DNA of 64,000 nt, from positions 16,055 to 80,054 of the forward strand of contig SVMF01000013.1 of assembly GCA_015067565.1 (NCBI GenBank). The letters run 5' to 3'. The position numbers and the translations under genes are program-made. A model generated the notes under the pieces. It had not been told where the DNA came from. It was given only the letters and a program-made list of their open reading frames with translations, and did not search any database. The stretch comes from Oscillospiraceae bacterium (GTDB taxonomy: Bacteria > Bacillota > Clostridia > Oscillospirales > Oscillospiraceae). Below, one piece after another: positions 34,369 to 44,217 of the stretch; the stretch's first letter is position 1; each line of letters begins with the position of its first letter.

Positions 34369-35805
34369 TCAATATGCGACGCCCCAGTAGATCACCTTGT
34401 CAGCATCCTTGCCGCAAACAGCGCACTTGTTGCCGATGGGCAGCTCACCGAAGGGCATGCAACGGCTGGACATACCGGCCTCTTCCTTCATCTTTATCTC
34501 ACAAGCCTCGTCACCGCACCACATCGTGCGGATAAAGCCGCCGTTTTCCTGCTGCAGGCGCTTTGCCTCTTCCAGAGTCTCAGCATCGTAGGTGTGGTCG
34601 GTCAGATTCTTCTTTGCCTTCTCGAACATGCCTTGATGCACCTTCTCCAAGAGCTCTGCTGCAACTGCTTCGATCTCGTCGAGAGAGACGAAGCTCTTTT
34701 CGCCATTATCACGACGAGCAAAGACGCATTGGTTCTTTTCAATATCCTTCGGGCCGAGCTCCAGGCGCAGAGGAACACCCTTCATTTCATATTCAGCGAA
34801 TTTCCAGCCGGGGCTCTGCTCACTTTCGTCAATCTTCACGCGGATGCCGGCCTTCTTCAAACGCTCGACAACTGCACGGCAAGCTTCCAAAACGCCTTCC
34901 TTATGCTGCGCAACGGGAATGACAACAACCTGGATAGGAGCGACCTTCGGCGGCAGAACGAGACCGTTGTTGTCACCGTGGGTCATGATGATACCGCCGA
35001 TCAGACGGGTGGAAACACCCCAAGAGGTCTGGAAAGGATAGGCTCTCTGGTTTTCCTTGCTTGCAAAGGTGATGTCAAAGGCTCTTGCGAAGCCGTCGCC
35101 GAAGAAGTGAGAGGTGCCTGCCTGCAAAGCCTTGCGGTCATGCATCATACACTCGATGGTGTAGGTTGCCTCTGCACCGTTAAACTTCTCCTTGTCGGTC
35201 TTCTTACCCTTGGTAACAGGCATTGCCAAAACATTTTCGCAGAAATCGGCATAAACCTTAAGCATCTGCTCAGTCTCCGCCATAGCCTCCTCAGCCGTTG
35301 CATGCATGGTGTGACCCTCCTGCCACAGGAACTCTCTGTGGCGCAGGAACGGACGACTGGTCTTCTCCCAACGAAGGACGCTGCACCACTGATTGTACAT
35401 CTTGGGCAGGTCACGGTGGGACTGGATGACATTACGGAAATGCTCGCAGAAGAGCGTTTCCGATGTCGGACGGATGCAGTAACGCTCCTCAAGCTTCTCA
35501 CTGCCACCATAGGTGACCCACGCACACTCGGGTGCAAAGCCTTCGACATGGTCCTTCTCCTTCTGCAGGAGGGATTCGGGGATCAGCATCGGCATATACA
35601 CATTCTCCGCGCCGGTCTTCTTGAACTCTGCATCGAGCTGACGCTGGATACTCTCCCAGATGGCATAGCCATACGGGCGGTAAATAAACATACCCTTGAT
35701 GGAAGAATAGTCGATCAACTCTGCCTTCTTACACACATCGGTGTACCACTGGGCAAAATCGACCTCCATATCGGTAATCTGTTCTACTTTCTTTTCCTTC
35801 GCCAT
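34369..35805 (-). CDS. proS: proline--tRNA ligase
   Basis: [78 protein letters not shown]...; short-type ProRS. Confidence 0.95.
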   Translation of the reverse strand: MAKEKKVEQITDMEVDFAQWYTDVCKKAELIDYSSIKGMFIYRPYGYAIWESIQRQLDAEFKKTGAENVYMPMLIPESLLQKEKDHVEGFAPECAWVTYGGSEKLEERYCIRPTSETLFCEHFRNVIQSHRDLPKMYNQWCSVLRWEKTSRPFLRHREFLWQEGHTMHATAEEAMAETEQMLKVYADFCENVLAMPVTKGKKTDKEKFNGAEATYTIECMMHDRKALQAGTSHFFGDGFARAFDITFASKENQRAYPFQTSWGVSTRLIGGIIMTHGDNNGLVLPPKVAPIQVVVIPVAQHKEGVLEACRAVVERLKKAGIRVKIDESEQSPGWKFAEYEMKGVPLRLELGPKDIEKNQCVFARRDNGEKSFVSLDEIEAVAAELLEKVHQGMFEKAKKNLTDHTYDAETLEEAKRLQQENGGFIRTMWCGDEACEIKMKEEAGMSSRCMPFGELPIGNKCAVCGKDADKVIYWGVAY

Positions 35806-35921
35806 AATCATATCTCCCTTTCGGCAAAAATCTAACATAGATTATACCATATGTGTCAAGTCTTTTCCAGTAGCAAGTGAAGAAAAAATTCATACAATGG
35901 AACGTATGGGAGGGATTTCAT

Positions 35922-36077
35922 GTGAGTGTCACCATCACGCTCGATTCTGTGGTCGCAGCGTTCTATACGAAAGTCGCACAGCAGGCGAATCTGCCGCTCG
36001 AGCAGGTGCTTTCTGACACGCTTTTTAAGCTGGCCGCCGAGCTTTCTCTGGAATCGCTGCAGAAAAAGTCATTGTAA
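35922..36077 (+). CDS. small (51 aa) hypothetical protein
   Basis: GTG start with GGGAGGG upstream: VSVTITLDSVVAAFYTKVAQQANLPLEQVLSDTLFKLAAELSLESLQKKSL. Confidence 0.55.
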   Translation: MSVTITLDSVVAAFYTKVAQQANLPLEQVLSDTLFKLAAELSLESLQKKSL

Positions 36078-36131
36078 TTTCCATTCGAAGATGTTATAAT
36101 AGCTTGGAATATAACAAATGAGGTGGCACAA

Positions 36132-37346
36132 ATGAAATCCATCCGTGAGATTTATAAAATCGGAAAAGGCCCGTCAAGCTCTCACACCATGGGTCCGGCC
36201 CGTGCGGCAGAAGTTTTCTTAAGCCGCTATCCCGGCGCTAAAACTTATTGCGTCAAGCTCTATGAATCGCTGGCCAAGACCGGCCGGGGTCACGGTACTG
36301 ACCGTGTCTTGTATGAGGTTCTGGGCAAGAGCCGCACTGATGTGCAGTTCTGTGAATATGTCGAAGAAGTGCTCCCTCACCCGAACACGATGGACTTCTT
36401 CGCCTACGATGACGACGAAAACGAGATCGGCACCATGCGTGTTCTGTCCGTCGGCGGTGGCGATATTCTGATTGAGGGAGAGCCGCACGACGAGGCGACG
36501 GAGATTTATCCCGAGAATTCCTTTGCTGAGATCAAGCAGTTCTGCGCTTGGCGCTATATCAGTCTGAGTGAATATGTCGAGCTCAACGAGGGGGCCGAAA
36601 TCTGGGATTTCTTAGCCGAAATCTGGCGCGCAATGAAGCGCTCTATTTCCATGGGCCTGCACACCGAGGGCATCCTGCCCGGTGGTTTGAAGGTACAACG
36701 CAAGGCAAAGCATATCTTCTCACAGGAGCGCGAAAACGAAATTCCACAGGTGCGTGAGCTCCGTTTGGTCTGCTCCTATGCCTATGCCGTCACCGAGGAA
36801 AATGCCGACAACGGCATCGTCGTCACCGCTCCGACCTGCGGTTCGTGCGGTGTTCTGCCTGCAGTTCTGCTCTATATGCAGGAGCGTGGCGGCTTCTCTG
36901 ACGAAAAGATCCTGCAGGCGCTGGCCGTGGCCGGTCTGATCGGCAATCTGGTCAAGCGCAATGCCTCCATCTCCGGCGCCGAGTGCGGTTGTCAGGCTGA
37001 GATTGGCACGGCAACAAGCATGGCCGCTGCCGCTTTGTGCACACTGTTCGATCTGACCATTGATCAAACCGAATATGCCGCCGAGATTGCCATGGAGCAT
37101 CAGCTCGGTCTGACCTGTGACCCCATCTGTGGACTTGTGCAGGTGCCCTGTATCGAGCGCAATGCAGTTGCCGCAAAGCGTTCCCTGGATGCGTTCAACC
37201 TGGCCTCCTTCCTCTGCGGCACCAGAAATATCAGCTTTGATATGGTCGTGCGAACGATGAAGGAAACGGGTCATCACATCAGCGAAAAGTTCAAGGAAAC
37301 CAGCGAGGGCGGCTTGGCAAAGCTTTACAGCCGCAGAAGAACATAA
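36132..37346 (+). CDS. L-serine ammonia-lyase, Fe-S type, single chain
   Basis: IREIYKIGKGPSSSHTMGPARAAEVFL; APTCGSCGVLPAVL; EIAMEHQLGLTCDPICGLVQVPCIERN. Confidence 0.92.
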   Translation: MKSIREIYKIGKGPSSSHTMGPARAAEVFLSRYPGAKTYCVKLYESLAKTGRGHGTDRVLYEVLGKSRTDVQFCEYVEEVLPHPNTMDFFAYDDDENEIGTMRVLSVGGGDILIEGEPHDEATEIYPENSFAEIKQFCAWRYISLSEYVELNEGAEIWDFLAEIWRAMKRSISMGLHTEGILPGGLKVQRKAKHIFSQERENEIPQVRELRLVCSYAYAVTEENADNGIVVTAPTCGSCGVLPAVLLYMQERGGFSDEKILQALAVAGLIGNLVKRNASISGAECGCQAEIGTATSMAAAALCTLFDLTIDQTEYAAEIAMEHQLGLTCDPICGLVQVPCIERNAVAAKRSLDAFNLASFLCGTRNISFDMVVRTMKETGHHISEKFKETSEGGLAKLYSRRRT

Positions 37347-37349
37347 AAC

Positions 37350-37380
37350 AAACGGGACTGTAAAGCGTACAGTCCCGTTT
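37350..37380. terminator. intrinsic terminator
   Basis: AAACGGGACTGTA-AAGCG-TACAGTCCCGTTT. Confidence 0.85.
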
Positions 37381-37460
37381 TCTGTCAGGTACGGCGCAAG
37401 CAAAAACAAATTGACCTTTTTTACATTCTATGTTAAAATCATACCGTCGGAGGTGAAACT

Positions 37461-38558
37461 ATGGTTATCGTTTGCGATTGTAAATACAGAAGCTCCATTC
37501 CCGCCATCAGAGGGTTTTCCGCACTCGGAGAAGAGATCATTGCTGTCACCACAACGGACACGCCGTCTCCTCCTGCCTTCAAGTCACGCAGGATCACAAA
37601 GAAAATCGTTTTGCCCTCCGATCGGGATTTATATAAGACCGAATTACTCGCCCTGTGCCGCTCTTTGGATCGGCCGACAATTTTTGCGACCGGTGTTTTT
37701 ACCCAGAATATTTTGGCGGAACATCTCGAGGAATTTTCAAGCGTCGCTGATTTTTGCGTCGCCTCCAGCCAAACGCTTTCCAATTTGAACGACAAGATGT
37801 GGGTCAAGCAATTCGCCGCTGCGTGCGGTCTGGCCGTGCCGAAAGCCTTTGACAATGCCAAGAGCGTCACCTTCCCGGCCATCGTCAAACCCCATTGCGG
37901 GGAAAAATTCGGTCTGAAGCCCAGTGAGCGTTACAGGATCGTCCACAATTCTGAGGAGTTGGAAAAAGCACTTTCCTTCTTCGCCCCCTATGACGCGGAT
38001 CCTATTATGGAAGAATTCGTCAGCGGAGACGGCGTCGGTGCAAGCTTCTTGCTCGGCAAAGATAAAAAAGCGAGAACCGCATTCCTCCACCGCCGGCTTT
38101 TGGAATATCCCGTCGACGGCGGCCCGTCAGCTTGTCTGGAAACCTTTGAAAACAGCGATCTGATCCACAGCGCAAAGCATTTTTTGGAGTCTGCAGGTTT
38201 TGTCGGTCTCGGCATGGTTGAATTCAAGGAATCTCAAGGCAAGTACTATGTCCTGGAAGTCAATCCCCGTGTATGGGGCAGCTTCCCCGCCACGGCAAAG
38301 GCCTCGTCGAATATACTTAAATGCTATCTTGAGGCATCTAAAACGGAACCGCACCCCTTCGAGCCGATCTATCGTGCCAATTGCAGGGTGAAATTCTCAA
38401 GAGGTGTTTTGGCTGCAGCGGTCTCATATGTGAAAAGAAAGCGCTTTGCGGCTGCATTTCGCACACTGGGTATCTTTTTCAACCCCTGCATCAAATCCGC
38501 CCTGTTTTCGATCAAGGACCCGTTGCCGTCCATTTCCGACTTTTTCAGGAGATCATGA
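37461..38558 (+). CDS. ATP-grasp protein (carbamoyl-phosphate-synthase/PylC-like fold)
   Basis: VTFPAIVKPHCGEKFGLKPSERYRI...PIMEEFVSGDGVGASFLL...GFVGLGMVEFKESQGKYYVLEVNPRVWGSFP. Confidence 0.85.
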   Translation: MVIVCDCKYRSSIPAIRGFSALGEEIIAVTTTDTPSPPAFKSRRITKKIVLPSDRDLYKTELLALCRSLDRPTIFATGVFTQNILAEHLEEFSSVADFCVASSQTLSNLNDKMWVKQFAAACGLAVPKAFDNAKSVTFPAIVKPHCGEKFGLKPSERYRIVHNSEELEKALSFFAPYDADPIMEEFVSGDGVGASFLLGKDKKARTAFLHRRLLEYPVDGGPSACLETFENSDLIHSAKHFLESAGFVGLGMVEFKESQGKYYVLEVNPRVWGSFPATAKASSNILKCYLEASKTEPHPFEPIYRANCRVKFSRGVLAAAVSYVKRKRFAAAFRTLGIFFNPCIKSALFSIKDPLPSISDFFRRS

Positions 38559-39325
38559 TGAAAGCTGATATTCATGTCCATACATCCGATTCTGCTTGCT
38601 CGTCCATGTCCTTGGTCGATGCGGTTGCCGCTGCACTTTCCCACGACATCAGGGTCATTGCGGTGTGCAATCACGATAGCACACTGCAAGATACGCACTT
38701 TGGCAGCATCGAGAAAGCCTTGTCTGTAAGGATCAATCCGCCGGCCAGATGTGAAAACGAATTTTACATCATACCGGGAATCGAGCTATCCACTAAATAC
38801 GGCCACATATTGGGTCTGTTTGTGAACAAAGATATCCAGATTGACAAAAATGACCCCTTGAGGAGCATTCACAACGTCGGAGGTCTCGCCATTCTGGCAC
38901 ATCCGTTCGAGCAGACAACCGCATTTGAAAAAAGAGAGCTTGCACTTTCGGAGCTCCTCACAAAGATCGATCTGATAGAAGCCGCATCCGCCAGAGCAAA
39001 CTATAAAAACCGCAATGCAAACAACCAAGCGCTCAAGCTTGCCGAAAAGTACGGGATCAGGACTTCCGCAGGAAGCGACGCCCACTTCCCAAAGGAGCTC
39101 GGCGCAGCCTACATGGAAATTGATGACGGTTTTCAGAGCCTCGACGAATTGAAAGATCGCATCCGAAATCCCCTTAAGTTGCATTGTAAGAACTCAAAAA
39201 GAACTTATATTGCGAAAAGCCAGTTTGTAAAAAACAAAAAAAAGAAAAAATTCAAATGTAAGACAGTATTGTTCTATCTCTACTGTCTTATGCGTGATAT
39301 GGGAGATAAATTATGTCGAAAGTAA
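38555..39325 (+). CDS. PHP-domain metal-dependent phosphoesterase
   Basis: MKADIHVHTSDSACSSMSLVDAV...VIAVCNHDSTLQ...GIELSTKYGHILGLFV...AILAHPFEQ...TSAGSDAHFP. 4-bp overlap with the ATP-grasp gene. Confidence 0.88.
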   Translation: MMKADIHVHTSDSACSSMSLVDAVAAALSHDIRVIAVCNHDSTLQDTHFGSIEKALSVRINPPARCENEFYIIPGIELSTKYGHILGLFVNKDIQIDKNDPLRSIHNVGGLAILAHPFEQTTAFEKRELALSELLTKIDLIEAASARANYKNRNANNQALKLAEKYGIRTSAGSDAHFPKELGAAYMEIDDGFQSLDELKDRIRNPLKLHCKNSKRTYIAKSQFVKNKKKKKFKCKTVLFYLYCLMRDMGDKLCRK

Positions 39326-40611
39326 CTGTCATCCGCCTCTACAAGTCCCTCAAAAGCAGGGCCAAATGTTTTTTGGGCGAGGGTGTCGTCCCCTATGTCT
39401 GCTGGTGCAGAAGAATCAACCGTGTCAAAACCACACAGCGTCTGTGCGCCATGACCTTTGACGACGGCCCGACCAAGGTCGCAAATGGAGCACCCCTGAC
39501 CTCAAAGCTGATCGATGTGCTTGAAAAGTATGGTGCGCACGGTACCTTCGATATCATAGGCACCACAAAAAACAACTATCCCGACACCGAGGGTGAAATC
39601 GGCACTCCTGCGTGGAGCGGTGTTTCCTACGATCATTATCCCTCCTTCAAAAAGGATGACGACGCAGGTGCTTTGGCCTGCCCGGAGCTCGTAGAAAGGA
39701 TCCTTGCAGGTAAGCATGAGATCACCAATCACACCTGGTCGCATATTCTCTTCGGAAAGAAGAGCATCATTTACTCCAAGCGTCATCATCTGTCCTCCTT
39801 TGAAAAGGCTTCAGAGGATGTTAAGAAGCTGCATGATTTCATGCAGGATCAATACGGCTATACCATCTCGATGTCCCGTCCGCCTCACTATGTTGATCGG
39901 ATCACGAAGAATCTCACCTCCTACGATCTGTATGCCTACCTCGGGTATCAGTATCTCGGAGCGTCCTTTGACGGCGCAGGTTGGCTGCCCCTGGCCAACT
40001 ATGACGAAGAAGTCAATGCCATGGTGGCACCCTTAAAGCGAGTTCTCGGTAACAATCCTGATGAGCTGTGCGGTCAGATCATCTTCCAGAAGGATGGTCT
40101 GAACATGGCGCTCCGTGCCCCCGTCGTTGACGGCCTTGAAAAGCAGCTGGCTGTTCTTCAGGAGAAGCAATATAAAGTCATCAACGTCTCCGAGCTGGTC
40201 AATGCCTTCCCCTTCACCGATGTCGGCGACGATGATCCTGATTTCGCTGTATTCAAGGGTCTGCTGGATGACCATGCCATTTTGTACACCGACAACACCC
40301 TGCGTCCCGACAAGCCCATGACCTTGGGAGAGCTCGCCGCCTTCCTTGCGCCGAGGGAGGCTACTGTGGACAAGCGCATCGAACAGATCCTGCAAGGCGT
40401 CAAAAAGACAAACAAGATTCCCGTTGCCCATGTCTATTCCGGTGCATGGCTCTTCATGAAAGAGCGCGGATATCGAGCTTATGCGAGGTTCCACCCGAAC
40501 AAAAAATTGACGCTCGAGCATTTTTCCGATCTTGGCGAATTCTTCGAGGTATCCAAGCTGAAAAATGTTCCGCTTACAAGAAGAAACATCCTGAAGGCTT
40601 ATAAAAAGTAA
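39313..40611 (+). CDS. polysaccharide deacetylase-like (NodB homology) protein
   Basis: LCAMTFDDGPTKV; GKHEITNHTWSH; MSRPPHYVDRIT; C-terminal extension of ~170 aa. Confidence 0.85.
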   Translation: MSKVTVIRLYKSLKSRAKCFLGEGVVPYVCWCRRINRVKTTQRLCAMTFDDGPTKVANGAPLTSKLIDVLEKYGAHGTFDIIGTTKNNYPDTEGEIGTPAWSGVSYDHYPSFKKDDDAGALACPELVERILAGKHEITNHTWSHILFGKKSIIYSKRHHLSSFEKASEDVKKLHDFMQDQYGYTISMSRPPHYVDRITKNLTSYDLYAYLGYQYLGASFDGAGWLPLANYDEEVNAMVAPLKRVLGNNPDELCGQIIFQKDGLNMALRAPVVDGLEKQLAVLQEKQYKVINVSELVNAFPFTDVGDDDPDFAVFKGLLDDHAILYTDNTLRPDKPMTLGELAAFLAPREATVDKRIEQILQGVKKTNKIPVAHVYSGAWLFMKERGYRAYARFHPNKKLTLEHFSDLGEFFEVSKLKNVPLTRRNILKAYKK

Positions 40612-40662
40612 GATGCAAAAACACCGCTGATGCGGCAATACCAAGCTAAGGTTTTAGGTTCC

Positions 40663-40710
40663 ATCATAAAAGTTGGGGTCAGGCATACGCCTGACCCCAA
40701 CTTTTATGAT
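40663..40710. terminator. 22-bp perfect-stem bidirectional terminator between convergent genes
   Basis: ATCATAAAAGTTGGGGTCAGGC-ATAC-GCCTGACCCCAACTTTTATGAT. Confidence 0.9.
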
Positions 40711-40729
40711 GACAGAGTCGTTCTTTTTC

Positions 40730-42160
40730 TCACTCTTCAAAACCGGAAATATACAGATCCTCATAGATGATCCGATACAAGTAATCGCTTGCCCGGTTGA
40801 GGTCGTATACAACATAGAAATACTGCTCAGCACCGAGGCGACCGCCCCAGTAATCCATATGCTCAATGAGCGCATACTGCTCGATGGTGTAGTCGTTCTG
40901 CACCACCTCCGCGCAGATCTCCAGCAGTTGTTCATTGTCAAACGAGGTCGTGCACATTCCCAGACATGCGCGGATAAACTCTGGATAATCCGTCCACGAC
41001 ATATCCTGAAGGCTGTTAAGAATGGAGATCAGAACCTCTCTCTGGCGGCCGGTTCTCTGCTCTTCATTGTCGGTTGCAGAGCTTTTACGCAGGCGAGCAT
41101 ATTCTACCGCAGCCTCACCGCCGAGGTGGCAGGTTCCGATGTGAATATTGCTGAATCCACGCAGGCACCAAGCCTCGTTATAATCCAGATCGACATCAAC
41201 ACCACCGACCAGATCAATTATGGTCGCAAGCTGCATCATATCCACGGCGATATACTCCGTGATATTCATAGCAAAATTGTGGTTGAGCGTACCGACCGCC
41301 CACTGCGCACCGCCCCAGGAATACGGATAGGCCAGCTTGGCATAAGAGCCCCAGGCAGGCACCTGAATATACGAATCTCGAGGGATGGAGATCAGCTTGA
41401 GCTTGTGATGCACACGATCAAACGAGAAGATCATAATCGAGTCAGATGAACCGATCTCGTCCAGGCCGAATAAGGCAAAATTGACGATCTGCGAATGATC
41501 CCCCGTCAGGTAGCTCTTTCCCGTCGGCTCACCCAGATTCATCTTCTCAAGCGCCTCTTTCGGCAGCTCCTCGTTTGTGATATGCTCCCACTCGATCGTC
41601 AGGTCGGGATTCTCCTCCTTCTGTTCCTGTATGACGCTCTCGATATCCTCACGGGAAGCCGAGCCGATCGGTCGTTGCCAATCGCGGTCGATCTCGCCAT
41701 CCTGCTCGGTCTGCACAACATGCAGATCCTCATGTGACAGCTCGTTGAATTCCTTGTCCTGCTCTATCGCGCCGAACATATAGCTGTATCCGTAGATCGC
41801 CACGACTGACCCAAACAGGATCAGAATTGAAAAAATAGTCGCCCAAACTGCAAAGCCTTTTTTCTGGTTCTTCAGGGCATAGGCCGCCACAGACAAGATC
41901 AGCGCAACGGCCGACAGCACTGCCGCAGCTACCACGCCCTTCATAACAAGCTGAATGTGACTGAGCTGCAGGTTCTTGTCAAAATACTTCAGCAGCGCAT
42001 TTCCAAGCACCGCCAGAACCAGCAATCCCGCCAAAATCGCCAACACAAATGCGATGGCGCCGATGGTGTGCTTGCGCTTCTGATCCAGCTTTTGTTTCTT
42101 CTTGATTTGTTTCAGAGCCTCTTCCACGGAAGGCTCCTGCAAAGCTTCTCTTTCGTCCAT
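40730..42160 (-). CDS. LytR-CpsA-Psr family cell wall ligase
   Basis: GLDEIGSSDSIMIFSFDRVHHKLKLISIPRDSYIQVP...LNHNFAMNITEYIAVDMMQLATIIDLVGGVDVDL...YARLRKSSATDNEEQRTGRQREVL. Confidence 0.92.
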   Translation of the reverse strand: MDEREALQEPSVEEALKQIKKKQKLDQKRKHTIGAIAFVLAILAGLLVLAVLGNALLKYFDKNLQLSHIQLVMKGVVAAAVLSAVALILSVAAYALKNQKKGFAVWATIFSILILFGSVVAIYGYSYMFGAIEQDKEFNELSHEDLHVVQTEQDGEIDRDWQRPIGSASREDIESVIQEQKEENPDLTIEWEHITNEELPKEALEKMNLGEPTGKSYLTGDHSQIVNFALFGLDEIGSSDSIMIFSFDRVHHKLKLISIPRDSYIQVPAWGSYAKLAYPYSWGGAQWAVGTLNHNFAMNITEYIAVDMMQLATIIDLVGGVDVDLDYNEAWCLRGFSNIHIGTCHLGGEAAVEYARLRKSSATDNEEQRTGRQREVLISILNSLQDMSWTDYPEFIRACLGMCTTSFDNEQLLEICAEVVQNDYTIEQYALIEHMDYWGGRLGAEQYFYVVYDLNRASDYLYRIIYEDLYISGFEE

Positions 42161-42257
42161 TTTCATGCCTCCTTCGGCAATATTGAAAGTATTATACCAC
42201 AAATAATTTTGAAATACAAGAAAAAAAGCGGAGAGGCAATGCCCCTCCGCAAGATAT

Positions 42258-42404
42258 TTAGCAGCAGTTGTTATCGCATCCACAGCCGCCACAGCCGCAG
42301 CCGTTGGAAGTCGTGCTCAAACCGTTGTTGCCGCAGCCGCAGCAGAACAGCAGGATCAGAATGATGATCCACCAGCACCCACCAAAACCGTTGTTGTTAC
42401 ACAT
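42258..42404 (-). CDS. Cys/Gly/Asn-rich single-TM microprotein (YjcZ-like architecture)
   Basis: MCNNNGFGGCWWIIILILLFCCGCGNNGLSTTSNGCGCGGCGCDNNCC; SD AGGAGGTTTTCGTT ATG. Confidence 0.65.
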   Translation of the reverse strand: MCNNNGFGGCWWIIILILLFCCGCGNNGLSTTSNGCGCGGCGCDNNCC

Positions 42405-42479
42405 AACGAAAACCTCCTGAAATGGATTGAGCAGTTCGCTCATTCCATAGTATGACGAAGGTCTTTATTGGTGACAGTA

Positions 42480-43790
42480 TCAACAGCCTTTTGCATCTTT
42501 TTCCTTGTGAATCACAATTGGAGGCTTCGGGTCGTTCGGCCTTCTTGCGCTGGTCTTACCCTCGGGCGTGATCTCTCCGGCCTTTGTCAGCGAGATCTTC
42601 GTCAGCGCAGGACCAACCAATTCGTAGATCAGAACCGCGAGCAGCACAACATTGCGAACCACTTCACCGTCAGCAAGGCTTGCGGCCGTCAGTGCCATAC
42701 CAAGAGCTACACCGGCCTGTGGGAAGAGCGTGATTCCGAGATACTTGGTAATTGCCTGATTACAATGTGTCAACTTGCAGCTCAACCGTGCACCGAAGTA
42801 TTTACCGCACGTCCTGGACAGGATATAAATTCCGCCGATCAGCAGTATATAGGGCTTGATCAGCATACTCAGATCCAGCTCCGCACCGGAAATCACAAAG
42901 AACAGAATGCTGATCGGAACCGTCCAGCTATCCACACGGCCCATAAGCTCCTCAGAAAAGTCACAGACATTGCAGAACACGGTTCCGGCCATCATGCACA
43001 GAAGCAGCAGTGAAAAACCGCAATGCACACCTGCGATCGTAAACTTGATATCCGACAGGCCAACGGCAAGAAGCACAAAGGCCACAGAGATCGCAGTACG
43101 CTTACTCCTCGAGTGGAAGAAGCGTTCGATCTGATCGAGCGCCAGACCGATCAAAGCACCGACGCCGAGCGACAGCACGATCTCGATGATTGGCTCAATC
43201 AAAATGCCGTTGATGCTGAGCGCGCCGTTCTCGATGGCATTTGCAATACCGAACGATGCAGAGAACAGCAGCAGACCGACCGCATCATCAATGGCAACGA
43301 CGAGCATCAAAAGCTTCGTCAGCGGGCCGTTAGCCTTATACTGGCGAACGACCATCAAGGTCGCTGCCGGAGCAGTTGCCGATGCAATTGCGCCAAGCAC
43401 CAGAGCTGCAGGTACCGACAAGACATTCGGTGCGATAAAATGCAGAACGATCAAGGCGACATCGACCACGATGGTTGTCGCAACCGCCTGCGCGATGCCG
43501 ATGGTAATGGCACGCGAGCCCATGCTCCTGAGCTGGCTCAGGCGGAATTCGTTGCCGATGGTAAACGCGATGAAGCCGAGGGCAACCTGACAGATCACAC
43601 TGAGGCTCTCAACCTCATGCAAGGATCCAAAGCCGATACCCTTGATCTTCAATACACCGATACAGAACGGCCCCAAGAGCAGACCTGCGACCAGATAAGC
43701 GGTAACAGCAGGCAGATGCAGCTTTTTGGCCAAACGCGAGAGCATCAGACCGCCGAGCATTGCAACCGACAGAGAGATTAAATAGTCCAT
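42480..43790 (-). CDS. cation:proton antiporter (CPA2/Kef-type)
   Basis: LAKKLHLPAVTAYLVAGLLLGPFCIG...ATAPAATLMVVRQYKANGPLTKLLMLVVAIDDAVGLLLFS. Confidence 0.88.
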   Translation of the reverse strand: MDYLISLSVAMLGGLMLSRLAKKLHLPAVTAYLVAGLLLGPFCIGVLKIKGIGFGSLHEVESLSVICQVALGFIAFTIGNEFRLSQLRSMGSRAITIGIAQAVATTIVVDVALIVLHFIAPNVLSVPAALVLGAIASATAPAATLMVVRQYKANGPLTKLLMLVVAIDDAVGLLLFSASFGIANAIENGALSINGILIEPIIEIVLSLGVGALIGLALDQIERFFHSRSKRTAISVAFVLLAVGLSDIKFTIAGVHCGFSLLLLCMMAGTVFCNVCDFSEELMGRVDSWTVPISILFFVISGAELDLSMLIKPYILLIGGIYILSRTCGKYFGARLSCKLTHCNQAITKYLGITLFPQAGVALGMALTAASLADGEVVRNVVLLAVLIYELVGPALTKISLTKAGEITPEGKTSARRPNDPKPPIVIHKEKDAKGC

Positions 43791-43907
43791 AAAATGCCTT
43801 CTTTTTTCCAAAATTTCCGACGGCTATCATAGCACTGCAGCACCTTTTCCGCAAGAGCAATTTTCCACAAACTTTTTAAAAAAAGAAGGCTTTTTTTGTG
43901 CAGAAAC

Positions 43908-43931
43908 AAGGGAACGGTCCCCCGTTCCCTT
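43908..43931. repeat. 24-bp hairpin direct repeat flanking element copy B (left)
   Basis: AAGGGAACGGTCCCCCGTTCCCTT, identical to 44187-44210. Confidence 0.95.
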
Positions 43932-44186
43932 CAGAGTGTCAAAAAAGTCGCCAATCGTCAAAATGCTAATTTTTTGACGGTTGGCGATCTGTGTTCCAAT
44001 AGACTGTTGCGAGCAGAACCCTAATATAAGCCAAAACACTTCCAATGCTTGCTTCGCAAGGCATTTTGACTTACATCGCAAACCGAGCTCTACCGTACCA
44101 TCGTACGCCGACGAACTCGGTTTGCTCGTCTTGCCGCCTTTTTGAACTCTGACAGTCTGTCGAAAAACGAGTTTTTCGACAGACTG
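43932..44186 (-). mobile_element. 255-bp MITE-like repeat, copy B (inverted relative to copy A)
   Basis: Reverse complement CAGTCTGTCGAAAAACTCGTTTTTCGACAGACTG...GACTTTTTTGACACTCTG; exactly 255 bp like copy A; flanked by 24-bp direct repeats. Confidence 0.88.
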
Positions 44187-44210
44187 AAGGGAACGGTCCC
44201 CCGTTCCCTT
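44187..44210. repeat. 24-bp hairpin direct repeat flanking element copy B (right)
   Basis: AAGGGAACGGTCCCCCGTTCCCTT. Confidence 0.95.
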
Positions 44211-44217
44211 GTTTCTG

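Noticed and set aside
34342-35835. 497-aa plus-strand ORF opposite proS
   Set aside because: Antisense shadow of a clear ProRS gene.
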